DNA of 58,052 nucleotides from an uncultured Lachnospiraceae bacterium (GCA_930972465.1 CAKNHF010000019.1:1-58052); one strand, 5' to 3'; shown: positions 32,764-42,574, numbered from the stretch's first letter. Notes: a model not told the origin generated them from the letters alone. Made by a program: numbers and translations.

Positions 32764-33900
32764 CTACAATATTGAGAAAAGCGTCTCAAGACCAAATCTT
32801 TCATTGCTTTCAAGCATCTTTTCCATTTTAATTTTATTTGTATCTGAATGTTCTATTTCGCGGGAACAGCTGCAGGCCGTACTGACAACATAATCAAAAG
32901 ATATGTCTCCTCGGGTTTTCAGCCATTCGGCCCGGACAAATTCTCGGATCAGAACCAGTCCGGCCAGAGCAAACTTCATTTTTCCATAGGCATTGCCGTT
33001 GTAGACAGCTCCGCAGAAATATGTATAAATAAAATATGCCATAAGCTGTTCGGATGTTATGTCAGAGAAGAGCCGGTGAAAAGAATTGTAGATGTCATCG
33101 GAAGGAACCGGCGCATCTGAGAGGATCTCCCGGGCTTCCCGTGTGTGTGGCTTCCAGTCGGGGCGCAGCACTTCAAGATGATCAAGAATCACAAAAAGAT
33201 TCCCCACAGTACGCGCGGCGAGGATGTCATTCTGACCGGCTTTTTTCAGACGCTGTTCAAACCATGTCCAGACAGAAGGAGAAGAATATCTCACCATGAG
33301 AGTGTCCGTGTCGAATAATGCATGATGATCAATCCTCTGCTGAAGATCATGGACAAAAGCAAGGATAATGGCAGCCCTGAGCCTGAATGGATGACTGCGG
33401 TCCTGCAGTATTCTGAAAATCAGGTTCCGGGAGTCCATGAGTTTTGTAAAAAGAAAGAAATCAAAGTCCTGATAGGATTCGGTACGGGATGGTATCTCAG
33501 CATGAAGGAAATGCAGGGGATCACGGCTCTTCAAAATGAGTTCTGCTGCTGACGGACATGAAAGCGAAAGAGATATCTCCCTCAGCCCTTCAAATTCTTC
33601 AATGTGGCGGGGGTAGAGCCGGCAGGTGCGGCAGAAAGCCTTTTCTCCTCCGCCTTCCAGATAGAGATCACAGAGATTTTCGTCATTTAGAAATGCACAG
33701 CGTCCGTTATGCTGACGGAAACACTTGTTTTCCCAGTCGATTTCGTTTTTCAGTCGGCTGCCGAGACGCCCTTTTGTTCTGTGATATTTTTTTATGGAAG
33801 CCGGATCAATCTGAATCTGCCACCCGGCACAGCAGGTGTCAGGGCATGCTTCTGCGGTACATCTGAATTTTCTGTAATAATGTGGTACTGTATACTGCAA
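32764..33900 (-). CDS. FliB-like Cys-cluster protein (lysine-N-methylase family)
   Basis: A 378-residue protein of the flagellin lysine-N-methylase (FliB) family. The Cys cluster is at the N-terminus (FRCTAEACPDTCCAGWQ, CFRQHNGRCAFL, LCDLY, FCRTCRLYPR, SLSCPSAAELIL). FliB methylates flagellin in enteric bacteria, but no flagellar gene is in this window, so the substrate may differ. The start codon is TTG at 33900, eight bases after AGAGGA; no better ATG lies near. A minus-strand promoter is at 33943-33971. Confidence 0.82.
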   Translation of the reverse strand: MQYTVPHYYRKFRCTAEACPDTCCAGWQIQIDPASIKKYHRTKGRLGSRLKNEIDWENKCFRQHNGRCAFLNDENLCDLYLEGGGEKAFCRTCRLYPRHIEEFEGLREISLSLSCPSAAELILKSRDPLHFLHAEIPSRTESYQDFDFFLFTKLMDSRNLIFRILQDRSHPFRLRAAIILAFVHDLQQRIDHHALFDTDTLMVRYSSPSVWTWFEQRLKKAGQNDILAARTVGNLFVILDHLEVLRPDWKPHTREAREILSDAPVPSDDIYNSFHRLFSDITSEQLMAYFIYTYFCGAVYNGNAYGKMKFALAGLVLIREFVRAEWLKTRGDISFDYVVSTACSCSREIEHSDTNKIKMEKMLESNERFGLETLFSIL

Positions 33901-33942
33901 TTTATAATTCCTCTTTTCCTCTTCATTCTTTAACAGTTAAAT

Positions 33943-33971
33943 ATTATAGACGTAAAATCAGACTGATACAA
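33943..33971 (-). promoter_or_regulatory. Promoter of the FliB-like gene
   Basis: On the minus strand TTGTAT, 17-bp spacer, TATAAT, about 43 bases before the TTG start. Confidence 0.6.
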
Positions 33972-34105
33972 TGAAAAAAACTTTGGCATCGGATTATTTC
34001 CGGCGTATGAAATCGTTTATGCCGGAAGCCGACAGTTGAAGATGCCGGATTTTTAATAGAATCAGAAAATTAGAACAGACTGATAAAAAATATCAAAAAC
34101 AGATA

Positions 34106-34160
34106 TTGATATTGGTTCTCAATTATAGTATTATACAAATACGAGTTAGATATAACTAAC
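34106..34160 (+). promoter_or_regulatory. Promoter with Fur-box-like and GTTAG-type operators
   Basis: TTGATA (34106-34111), 17-bp spacer, TATTAT (34129-34134). TTGATATTGGTTCTCAATTA (34106-34125) resembles a Fur box. GTTAGATATAACTAAC (34145-34160), a perfect 5-6-5 inverted repeat, lies just downstream of the expected transcription start. Both are repressor positions, so the gene at 34198 is probably iron-responsive. The rest of the 297-base gap 33901-34197 shows nothing else besides the FliB-like promoter. Confidence 0.6.
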
Positions 34161-34197
34161 AAAAGCGGATAAACTTATACTCTACAGGAGGTCAGAT

Positions 34198-34479
34198 ATG
34201 AGCGTTGTGATCATCGGCGGACATGACAGAATGGTCTGCCAGTATAAAAGAATTTGTAAACAGTATAACTGCAAGGCAAAAGTATTTACGCAGATGTCGG
34301 CAAATCTGAGCAAACAGATCGGAAGTCCGGATCTTATCGTGCTTTTTACCAATACAGTCTCGCACAAAATGGTACGCTGTGCGGTAGAAGAAGCGGGCAG
34401 GTGCAACGCGGATGTGGTGAGATGTCACACCAGCAGTAAGAACGCGCTGGAGGAAATCCTTGAGAATGCCTGTGCATAA
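34198..34479 (+). CDS. DUF2325-family protein
   Basis: A 93-residue Rossmann-like protein of the DUF2325 type. It starts MSVVIIGGHDRMVCQYKRIC and contains LIVLFTNTVSHKMVRCAVEEA and VVRCHTSSKNALEEIL. Function unknown in the family as far as I know. Five cysteines and a conserved GGHD suggest metal or nucleotide binding, but this is a guess. AGGAGG is the ribosome site. The promoter carries two metal-regulator-like operators, which links it to the iron genes. A terminator follows. Confidence 0.8.
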   Translation: MSVVIIGGHDRMVCQYKRICKQYNCKAKVFTQMSANLSKQIGSPDLIVLFTNTVSHKMVRCAVEEAGRCNADVVRCHTSSKNALEEILENACA

Positions 34480-34514
34480 GAAAACGGATACAGCAGATTA
34501 TGAAAAACAAACAG

Positions 34515-34541
34515 GGCGGGTGCCGCAGCACCCGCCTTTGT
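34515..34541. terminator. Terminator between convergent genes
   Basis: GGCGGGTGC pairs with GCACCCGCC around a CGCA loop, followed by TTTGTT on the plus strand and by a T-rich stretch on the minus strand. Confidence 0.85.
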
Positions 34542-34579
34542 TGTCCGTTAAATCTTCTATTGCGTCAATACATCCGGAT

Positions 34580-35284
34580 TTACAGCTTCAGATTTTTGAA
34601 AAGCTCACCCAGGTTTGTTCCGATGCTTTCACTCTTCGGAATAACCACTTTTTCTTCCGGCTCTTCCTTAACCTCTTCGAGAGCTTTCATGCTCAGACTG
34701 ACTTTTCCGTCTTTGATGCCGATAACTTTCACGTCAACCGTATCGCCTACACTCAGCACGTCAGAGGGAACTTTTACACGTTTCTGTGAGATCTGAGACA
34801 CGTGAACAAGTCCGGACAGCCCGTTCTCCATCTTGACGAATGCGCCGTAGTTCTGCAGTGTTTCCACTGTGCCTTTCATCACGGTTCCGACTTTCAGGTT
34901 TGCAATCTGCTCTTCCCGCGCCTTGCGTTCTTTCTCCTTAAGGATCTCCCGCGCAGAGAGAACGAGACGGTTGCTGGCCTGATCAACATCAATGACCTGT
35001 ACTTCGATATCTTTCAGGAGATATGTCTCGAGGTCTTCAATGTAACTGAGAGACAGCTTGGAAGCAGGAACAAAGCCTCTTAACCCCTCTACCATGACGA
35101 TAACACCGCCGTTGACGACACCTTCTACTTTGACAGGAAGAACAGTCTTATTGTCCATATATTCCTGAACTCTGTTCCACGGATTGGCATCATCAAAATG
35201 TTCTTCATAATCAGCCATGGATTCAGCTGTGTCCGCTCCGGCAGTTTCATTTGTCTGTAATTCTTCTTTCATTTCTTCGCTCAT
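34580..35284 (-). CDS. S1 RNA-binding domain protein (ribosomal S1-like)
   Basis: A 234-residue protein with two S1 domains. After an acidic N-terminus (about 1-45) come domain 1 (VKVEGVVNGGVIVMVEGLRGFVPASKLS) and domain 2 (VGTVMKGTVETLQNYGAFVKMENGLSGLVHVSQIS), each described here by landmarks and not in full. A KSESIGTNLGELFKNLKL tail ends it. Short S1-like proteins of this kind serve as ribosomal S1 substitutes in Clostridia. GAGGTG seven bases before the ATG at 35284 fixes the start. Confidence 0.88.
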   Translation of the reverse strand: MSEEMKEELQTNETAGADTAESMADYEEHFDDANPWNRVQEYMDNKTVLPVKVEGVVNGGVIVMVEGLRGFVPASKLSLSYIEDLETYLLKDIEVQVIDVDQASNRLVLSAREILKEKERKAREEQIANLKVGTVMKGTVETLQNYGAFVKMENGLSGLVHVSQISQKRVKVPSDVLSVGDTVDVKVIGIKDGKVSLSMKALEEVKEEPEEKVVIPKSESIGTNLGELFKNLKL

Positions 35285-35326
35285 TGTGCAGCACCTCAAT
35301 TTACTTTCTTTTTGTTCAACAGCAAC

Positions 35327-35356
35327 AGTATACCATAAATTTACCGTAAAAAACAA
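35327..35356 (-). promoter_or_regulatory. Promoter of the S1-domain gene
   Basis: On the minus strand TTGTTT, 18-bp spacer, TATACT, about 45 bases before the start. Confidence 0.5.
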
Positions 35357-35462
35357 CTGGTATAAGCATTTCTGAAATATAAGGTTGACGAAACTGCAAA
35401 AAAATGGCAACCTATCTATTAGACGAATGGCTTATACATCACAGGGATTGGAGAATGAAAGG

Positions 35463-37112
35463 ATGAACAGAGAAAAAGAAAGAAAAATATATGTGATAGG
35501 ACATAAAAATCCGGATACAGATTCAGTGTGCTCGGCGATCGCTTATGCAACGCTTAAGACAAAGATAACAGGAAAACATTACGAAGCCCGCAGAGCAGGA
35601 CAGCTGAACGAAGAGACTCAGTATGTGCTGGAACATTTTCATGTAAAAGCGCCGAGACTTCTGACGGATCTGAGGGAACAGATCAAAGACGTGGAACTGA
35701 AAGAGGTAGAGGGACTTCGGAGCAGCATCTCTATCCGTACAGCATGGGAGAAAATGCGCGAGTCCAACATACATACCCTTCCGGTAACCAGGGATGGAAA
35801 ACTGGAGGGAGTCATCACGATCGGAGATATTGCGAAGACATACATGGAAGTATACGACAGTACGATTCTCTCCAAGGCAAGAACTCAGTACAGAAATATT
35901 GCCAGGGCGGTGGAAGGCGAGGTGGTGACAGGAAACGAACATAGTTATCTTCTGAACGGAAAGGTCGCTATCGCCGCATCCAGCAGAATTCTTATGTCTG
36001 ATTTTATTGATCAGGATGATCTCGTGATCATGGGAGACAGAAAGGACGCGCAGCAATGCGCAATAGATAAAGGAGCAAGCTGCATGGTCGTGTGTCAGAA
36101 TGCACCGATATCCGAACACATCATCCGCCAGGCAGAAGAAAAGCAGATCGTGATTATAAGAACACACCACGATACTTTTACAGCCGCTCAGCATATCAAT
36201 CAAAGTATTCCGGTGAAATATTTCATGACAAAGGACAATCTTGTAACATTTAAGCTGAAAGACTATGTTGATGATGTGAAGGAAGTTATGGCGAAAAAGA
36301 GATTCCGGGATTTCCCGATTGTAGATAATAAAGGAAAATTTCTCGGGCTGATTTCAAGGCGTCGTCTTCTCAATGTAAAGAAGAAGCAGGTTATCCTTGT
36401 GGACCATAATGAAAAAAATCAGGCAGTTGACGGGGTTGAGGAGGCAGATGTTCTTGAAATCATCGATCACCACAGACTGAGCAGTATAGAGACGATGGGA
36501 CCGGTATTTTTCCGCAATCAGCCCGTCGGATGCACGGCTACGATTATCTGGCAGATGTATCAGGAAGCAGGAGAGGATATTGATCCCATCAACGCAGGAC
36601 TGTTATGTTCGGCTATCATATCCGATACACTGATGTTCCGGTCGCCTACATGCACACCTCTTGATGAAGCAGCTGCGCGAAGACTTGCGGAGATCGCCGG
36701 AATTGAGATAGAAGAGCTGGCTCAGGAAATGTTTAATGCGGGCAGCAATCTGAAAGGAAAGAGCGCTGAGGAGATATGTTTCCTTGATTTCAAGCAGTTT
36801 ACAGTGAATGATACTGTATTCGGCGTAGGGCAGGTCAATTCCATGAGTTCGGAGGAACTGAAAGAACTGAAGAAGATCGTAAAACCGCATCTTGAGAAAG
36901 CCCGCCAGAATCACGGCCTGGATATGATCTTTTTCATGCTGACCAATATTATTGCCGAATCATCCGAGCTTCTCTGCTGCGGAGAAGGCGCGCGGGAGAT
37001 GATCATAGGGGCATATGATCTCAGGGAGGATACAGAAGATATCATGCTGAAAGGCGTAGTGTCGAGAAAAAAACAGCTTGTGCCGACTCTTGTCGGGGCG
37101 CTGCAGCAATAG
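35463..37112 (+). CDS. CBS-domain Mn-dependent inorganic pyrophosphatase (family II)
   Basis: A 549-residue DHH-type pyrophosphatase with a regulatory insert. It hydrolyses PPi to two phosphates in the cytoplasm. The N-terminal metal motif is VIGHKNPDTDSVCSAIAYA. The insert has a first CBS motif (RTAWEKMRESNIHTLPVTRDG, about 85-125), a DRTGG-like region (about 170-240) and a second CBS (MAKKRFRDFPIVDNKGKFLGLISRR). The DHH motif is LEIIDHHRLSS and the DHHA2 domain closes the protein. CBS insertion gives adenine-nucleotide control in known relatives. The ATG at 35463 follows GGAG; the longer frame lacks a site. Confidence 0.93.
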   Translation: MNREKERKIYVIGHKNPDTDSVCSAIAYATLKTKITGKHYEARRAGQLNEETQYVLEHFHVKAPRLLTDLREQIKDVELKEVEGLRSSISIRTAWEKMRESNIHTLPVTRDGKLEGVITIGDIAKTYMEVYDSTILSKARTQYRNIARAVEGEVVTGNEHSYLLNGKVAIAASSRILMSDFIDQDDLVIMGDRKDAQQCAIDKGASCMVVCQNAPISEHIIRQAEEKQIVIIRTHHDTFTAAQHINQSIPVKYFMTKDNLVTFKLKDYVDDVKEVMAKKRFRDFPIVDNKGKFLGLISRRRLLNVKKKQVILVDHNEKNQAVDGVEEADVLEIIDHHRLSSIETMGPVFFRNQPVGCTATIIWQMYQEAGEDIDPINAGLLCSAIISDTLMFRSPTCTPLDEAAARRLAEIAGIEIEELAQEMFNAGSNLKGKSAEEICFLDFKQFTVNDTVFGVGQVNSMSSEELKELKKIVKPHLEKARQNHGLDMIFFMLTNIIAESSELLCCGEGAREMIIGAYDLREDTEDIMLKGVVSRKKQLVPTLVGALQQ

Positions 37113-37127
37113 CAGGGGGAGGAGATT

Positions 37128-37736
37128 ATGGGAAAACAGATCTGGAAACCGGGAAATATGCTTTATCCTCTTCCTGCCGTAATGGTCAGCGTCGGAGACA
37201 GGGACGGAAACAGAAATATCTTTACCGTGGCCTGGACGGGGACGGTATGTACAAATCCGCCGATGGCATATATTTCTGTCCGCCCTGAGAGGTATTCTTA
37301 TCATATGATTGAGGAAAGCGGAGAATTTGTTATCAATCTTACTACGGAGAAGCTGGCGCAGGCTGCGGATTTCTGTGGCGTCCGTTCGGGCCGGGATCTG
37401 GATAAATGGAAGGAATGCCGGCTGACAGAGCGGATGGCGCATTCTCTGCGGTATGCGCCATGCATTGAAGAGTCTCCGGTTAATATCGAGTGCCGTGTGG
37501 TGAAAACAGAAAAACTGGGAAGTCATCATATGTTTCTCGGGGAAGTCACAGCCGTACAGGTGGATGACGCCTATATGGATGAAAATGGGAAGTTTGATCT
37601 GAACAGGACCGGACTTATTGCCTATTCTCATGGGGAGTATCTGGGAATGGGCAGGAAGCTGGGGACGTTCGGCTGCAGCGTAAGGAAAAAGAAAGGTGCC
37701 GGAAATCCGGGAAAACGAAAAAAAAGAAAAGTATAG
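37128..37736 (+). CDS. Flavin reductase-like FMN-binding protein
   Basis: A 202-residue split-barrel flavoprotein. Landmarks are YPLPAVMVSVGDRDGNRNI, TNPPMAYISVRPERYSY, GEFVINLTTEKLAQAADFCG and HHMFLGEVTAVQVDD. Such proteins bind FMN and act as flavin reductases or electron carriers. A basic tail (RKKKGAGNPGKRKKRKV) is unusual and could bind nucleic acid or membrane. It starts 15 bases after the pyrophosphatase stop behind GGGGGAGGAG, so the two are likely one operon. Confidence 0.88.
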   Translation: MGKQIWKPGNMLYPLPAVMVSVGDRDGNRNIFTVAWTGTVCTNPPMAYISVRPERYSYHMIEESGEFVINLTTEKLAQAADFCGVRSGRDLDKWKECRLTERMAHSLRYAPCIEESPVNIECRVVKTEKLGSHHMFLGEVTAVQVDDAYMDENGKFDLNRTGLIAYSHGEYLGMGRKLGTFGCSVRKKKGAGNPGKRKKRKV

Positions 37737-37784
37737 CATTGTAAAAAAGGGAAAGAATATCAGAGAGCAATATATCATGACAAA

Positions 37785-37868
37785 ATGATAATCAATCTCA
37801 ATAAATGACTTGAATCCGAAACCTGATTCTGATAAGATACATATAGTTAGTTAAAGCTAACTATATGT
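37785..37868 (+). promoter_or_regulatory. eno promoter with Fur-box-like and GTTAG-type operators
   Basis: TTGAAT (37810-37815), 17-bp spacer, TAAGAT (37833-37838). ATGATAATCAATCTCAATAA (37785-37804) resembles a Fur box and shares TGATA and TCTCAAT with the element at 34106. GTTAGTTAAAGCTAAC (37846-37861) sits at the expected transcription start and extends to a perfect 12-bp inverted repeat over 37839-37868. Confidence 0.6.
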
Positions 37869-37870
37869 GA

Positions 37871-39247
<1,377 letters not shown>

Positions 39248-39272
39248 AATGAATATGCGGGCGAAGACGGAA

Positions 39273-39304
39273 GGGGCTTCTGACAGGTGTCAGAAGCCCC
39301 TTTT
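39273..39304 (+). terminator. Terminator of eno
   Basis: A perfect 12-bp stem (GGGGCTTCTGAC / GTCAGAAGCCCC) with a 4-base loop, followed by TTTT. Confidence 0.93.
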
Positions 39305-39326
39305 GCGTCGGCTTTATTCAAGTGAA

Positions 39327-39355
39327 TTGACTGACGGGCAATTATGAAATATGAT
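39327..39355 (+). promoter_or_regulatory. Promoter of the MATE gene
   Basis: TTGACT (39327-39332), 17-bp spacer, TATGAT (39350-39355). The first possible start codon is only about 20 bases after the expected transcript start. Confidence 0.65.
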
Positions 39356-39382
39356 AATGGATAGACAGATTAGAAAAAATAT

Positions 39383-40777
39383 ATGAAGAACAGGATTTGG
39401 AAAGAAATGAAAAGACAACAGACAACAGACATGACACACGGACCGGTGTTCAGACAGATGGCGGTCTTCGCCCTGCCTGTCCTGCTGGGAATGCTGTGCC
39501 AGAGGATTTATAATTTTGCGGATGTATATATTGTAGGAAAGTTCCTGGGGGATCAGGCTCTTGCTGCGGTCAGCATTTCAGGATCAGCTATGTATATGAT
39601 GACTTCTGTCATGATGGGAGTGACGACCGGCGTAAGTGTTGTGGTCTCTCAATTCTACGGGGCAGGTCAGAACGAAAGAATCAAAGAGACTTTTGCTGCG
39701 GGAGTGCATGTTTCTGTGTGGGTAACGGTAATTATTACGGCCGTCGGCGCGGCTACGGCACGGCCGCTTCTGGAACTGCTCCAGACAGGGGAGGATCTGA
39801 TGCCTCAGGCACTGGAATATCTTCTGATCATCTATCTGGGAAGCGGGGCTACAATGCTCTATAATTTTGCGTCTGCCGTAATGCGTGCTCTGGGAAATTC
39901 TGTTGTTCCCCTGATTTTCCTGATCATATCCAGTGTGCTGAATGTAGTGCTGGATGTTGCATTTGTGTCATGGATCCCGATGGGAGTGGGAGGCGCTGCT
40001 TTTGCAACGGTTCTTTCCCAGCTTATATCAGGTGTGCTCTGTCTTCTGTATGCCGTGAAACACCTTCCCATGCTGCGCCGGACGGGAACAGAACTGAGAA
40101 AGCCGGACATACGGCTGGCCGGGGAAATTTTACGGTATGGCCTTCCGACAGGATTACAGATGAGCATTATCTCTATTTCTGATATGACACTGCAGGCAGT
40201 GATAAATACTTACGGCACGGCTATGATTGTGGCCTATGGAGTCTGTATGAAAGTGGAAGGGCTCGGATTTCAGATTGCAGATGCCATTGGCTCTTCCATG
40301 GGAACATTTGCAGGACAGAATGCCGGGGCAGGGAATCTTGCAAGAGTGAAGAAGGGGGTAAACAGTGCGTATCTTCTTAATCTGATAAGTTATGGGATTT
40401 TCTGCCCGGCGGTGTATTTCCTTGCAGGGCCCATAATGAAGGCGTTCACGGATACACCAGAATCAATCAGATATGGAACAGAGTATATGAGAATTTTTAC
40501 GATATTCTTTCTTGCAGGGGGAGTGCTTGTTGTGTATCATAATATTCTGAGGGCATCAGGAGACGTGGCGGTTACAGTGCTGATGGGAGTCAGTGAGGTG
40601 ATCACGCGGATCGGCTGTGCTTTCCTTCTTCCGGCTTTATTCGGCTACAGAGGTCTGTGGTATGTCTCGCCGCTGACATGGGTCTGTGCGGCCGGGGTAG
40701 GTGCTGTCCGCTATTATTCCGGAAGATGGAAGAATAAGGCAATCCGTCTGGCAGCAGACTGCAGAGAACAACAGTAA
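39383..40777 (+). CDS. MATE-family efflux transporter
   Basis: A 464-residue multidrug and toxin extrusion protein with about 12 membrane helices in two similar halves. The first helix begins MAVFALPVLLGMLCQRIYNFADVYIVGKF, read over about 25-53, and the second half restarts near residue 245 (LRYGLPTGLQMSIISISDMTLQAVI). MATE pumps export drugs or metabolites against Na+ or H+. The start is uncertain: the ATG at 39383 has no ribosome site, and the ATG at 39407 (MKRQQTTDMTHGP) has only a weak GGAAAG. An AraC gene starts five bases after the stop. Confidence 0.92.
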   Translation: MKNRIWKEMKRQQTTDMTHGPVFRQMAVFALPVLLGMLCQRIYNFADVYIVGKFLGDQALAAVSISGSAMYMMTSVMMGVTTGVSVVVSQFYGAGQNERIKETFAAGVHVSVWVTVIITAVGAATARPLLELLQTGEDLMPQALEYLLIIYLGSGATMLYNFASAVMRALGNSVVPLIFLIISSVLNVVLDVAFVSWIPMGVGGAAFATVLSQLISGVLCLLYAVKHLPMLRRTGTELRKPDIRLAGEILRYGLPTGLQMSIISISDMTLQAVINTYGTAMIVAYGVCMKVEGLGFQIADAIGSSMGTFAGQNAGAGNLARVKKGVNSAYLLNLISYGIFCPAVYFLAGPIMKAFTDTPESIRYGTEYMRIFTIFFLAGGVLVVYHNILRASGDVAVTVLMGVSEVITRIGCAFLLPALFGYRGLWYVSPLTWVCAAGVGAVRYYSGRWKNKAIRLAADCREQQ

Positions 40778-40782
40778 GGTGG

Positions 40783-41739
40783 GTGACGTATTATTTGAGC
40801 AGAAGAAAAAGAAAGCCGAAGATGGAATACCGGTACTACAGGATGCCTGAAGGCAGAAAGGTTTTTGCGCTTCTCGGAGAAAAATGGGTTCAGCATTATG
40901 GGAGAGATATTGATTATCTCCATTTTCACAATTATATGGAAATCGGATACTGCTATGAAGGAACCGGTACGCTGACGCTGGGGAAAAAGAACTACAGATT
41001 CAGCGGAGGAGAATTTACGGTGATCCCTCAGAATTATCCCCATACGACGAACAGTGATGATGATACGGTTAGCCGCTGGGAATATCTCTTTGTAGATGCG
41101 GAGGGTATCCTTCAGGAAACATGCGGACATAATCCGATCCGGCAGGAGAGGATGTCGAGAAGACTGAATTCGCGGGCTCTGTTCCTGAAAGAGAAAGACT
41201 ACCCGTCACTTGGAGGGAAGGTCAGAAGAATTCTTGATATTATGAGAAATACCGAGGAGTTCTATCAGGAAGAGGCGGCAGGGCTTCTGACGGCGCTGCT
41301 CGCCGGTATAGCGCGAAATAATCAGGAGACATCAGAGAAAGAAGAAAGCGGTCTGGAAGATAGCAAATTCTCTGTTATGATCGCACAGACACTGCAGTAT
41401 ATCAGCACCCATTATGCAGAACCTATCAAAGTGAAGGAACTTGCTTCTATATGCCATATAAGCGAGACTCATTTCAGGCGAATCTTTTCTTCCTATATGA
41501 ATATGAGTCCGCTGGAGTACATTAACCAGGTCAGAATACGGATGGCCTGTGAACATCTGAAAAGAACGGATGAACCCATTGCGGAAATCGCAGTAAAATG
41601 CGGGTTTTCCACAAATTCTACTTTTAACAGGAATTTCAAGCAGCTGCTGGGGGTTACCCCCATGGAATGGCGGAAACGCCCGGAAAATTATGAGAGGCAG
41701 CTGCTTAAATTTGAAATACACTCAGAGGAAGGATGGTAA
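40783..41739 (+). CDS. AraC-family regulator
   Basis: A 318-residue regulator with an N-terminal cupin-like sensor domain (HFHNYMEIGYCYEGTGTLTL, EFTVIPQNYPHTT) and a C-terminal pair of HTH motifs (IKVKELASICHISETHFRRIFSSYM, then EPIAEIAVKCGFSTNSTFNRNFKQ over about 265-290). It is paralogous to the AraC protein at 49997. The start is probably GTG at 40783 or TTG at 40795, both behind AAGGTGGG; an ATG at 40822 would remove only a basic leader. Its target may be the sugar operon at 42575, inferred from proximity. Confidence 0.88.
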   Translation: MTYYLSRRKRKPKMEYRYYRMPEGRKVFALLGEKWVQHYGRDIDYLHFHNYMEIGYCYEGTGTLTLGKKNYRFSGGEFTVIPQNYPHTTNSDDDTVSRWEYLFVDAEGILQETCGHNPIRQERMSRRLNSRALFLKEKDYPSLGGKVRRILDIMRNTEEFYQEEAAGLLTALLAGIARNNQETSEKEESGLEDSKFSVMIAQTLQYISTHYAEPIKVKELASICHISETHFRRIFSSYMNMSPLEYINQVRIRMACEHLKRTDEPIAEIAVKCGFSTNSTFNRNFKQLLGVTPMEWRKRPENYERQLLKFEIHSEEGW

Positions 41740-41746
41740 ATGAAAT

Positions 41747-42259
41747 ATGATAGACTATAAAATCGTGGCTCAGGTAAAGAAAAAGAAGAAACGGCTGACA
41801 GGGATTCTGAGAAAGGTGATGGTGATTCTTGGCGTTATTTTCATATTGATGGGGATCATGCTGTCGCGTGGATTTATGCTTCCGGGCTTCCTTATGATAG
41901 TTCTCTACCTTGTCTACGATATTTTCGGTGAGAAGGAGTATGAATATACTATGGAGAACGGAAAAATGAGTATTGATGTGATCTATGGGAAGAGATACCG
42001 CAGACACAAGCATGATCTGAATCTCCGGGAACTTGAGGTTGTGGCTCCGAACTGGCATGAGGCGGTCGCTAAATACCGAATAAAGGGAGGAACTGTCCGG
42101 CTTCCGAAATATGACTATACATCATACGAAGATGATATTCCCTATTATACCATGATCATCATGGATGGAAGAAAAAAGATCAAGCTTTTGCTTGATCTGA
42201 CAGACGAAATGCTTCAGGCGTTGAAACGAATGTATCCTGACAAGGTTTATTTTGCATAA
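41747..42259 (+). CDS. Uncharacterised membrane protein (DUF6106-like)
   Basis: A 170-residue protein. A basic N-terminus (QVKKKKKRLTGILRK) precedes two hydrophobic helices (about 24-58, VMVILGVIFILMGIML and GFLMIVLYLVYDIF). A cytoplasmic C-terminal domain follows, with RYRRHKHDLNLRELEVVAP, KYDYTSYEDDIPYYTMIIMDG and LLLDLTDEMLQALKRMYPDK. I recall this pattern as DUF6106 of Clostridia; no function is known to me. It starts seven bases after the AraC stop, so it is probably co-transcribed. Confidence 0.75.
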   Translation: MIDYKIVAQVKKKKKRLTGILRKVMVILGVIFILMGIMLSRGFMLPGFLMIVLYLVYDIFGEKEYEYTMENGKMSIDVIYGKRYRRHKHDLNLRELEVVAPNWHEAVAKYRIKGGTVRLPKYDYTSYEDDIPYYTMIIMDGRKKIKLLLDLTDEMLQALKRMYPDKVYFA

Positions 42260-42424
42260 AAAGTTTATTTTCTTGCAAAAAACAGATGCTGCGGCCCGCT
42301 GAACGATGTGATTTTATGTCTGAGAAGCGGAGAAAATGTCAAATTTGAACATTTTTTTTTCAATCTGTTGTGAATTTAACAATGTAAAATGAATAAAAAA
42401 GTAATGCTGTCAGTGTGAAAATAG

Positions 42425-42505
42425 TGCAAACTCCATAAAATTGGTTGAAAATGCAAACTATATGAACGGTTATGCAAACAATTATAGGGATGATTTTGCT
42501 ATAAT
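42425..42505 (+). promoter_or_regulatory. Activator-type promoter with three TGCAAAC repeats
   Basis: TGCAAAC occurs at 42425-42431, 42452-42458 and 42473-42479, the last two 21 bp apart (two helical turns). A -10 TATAAT is at 42500-42505, but its -35 position is poor and overlaps the last repeat. This is the layout of an AraC-activated promoter. The rest of the 315-base gap 42260-42574 is AT-rich with no gene. Confidence 0.6.
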
Positions 42506-42526
42506 AGCTTCATAAGCATTAAGACG

Positions 42527-42551
42527 AAAGCGGATAGAAAGCCGCTTTTTG
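42527..42551 (+). other. Terminator-like hairpin in the sugar operon leader
   Basis: AAAGCGG pairs with CCGCTTT around 8 bases and is followed by TTG after two more T. It lies between the promoter and the ribosome site of the binding-protein gene, so it could attenuate transcription. Confidence 0.5.
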
Positions 42552-42574
42552 TTAAGAAAAGGAGGACAAGCATT

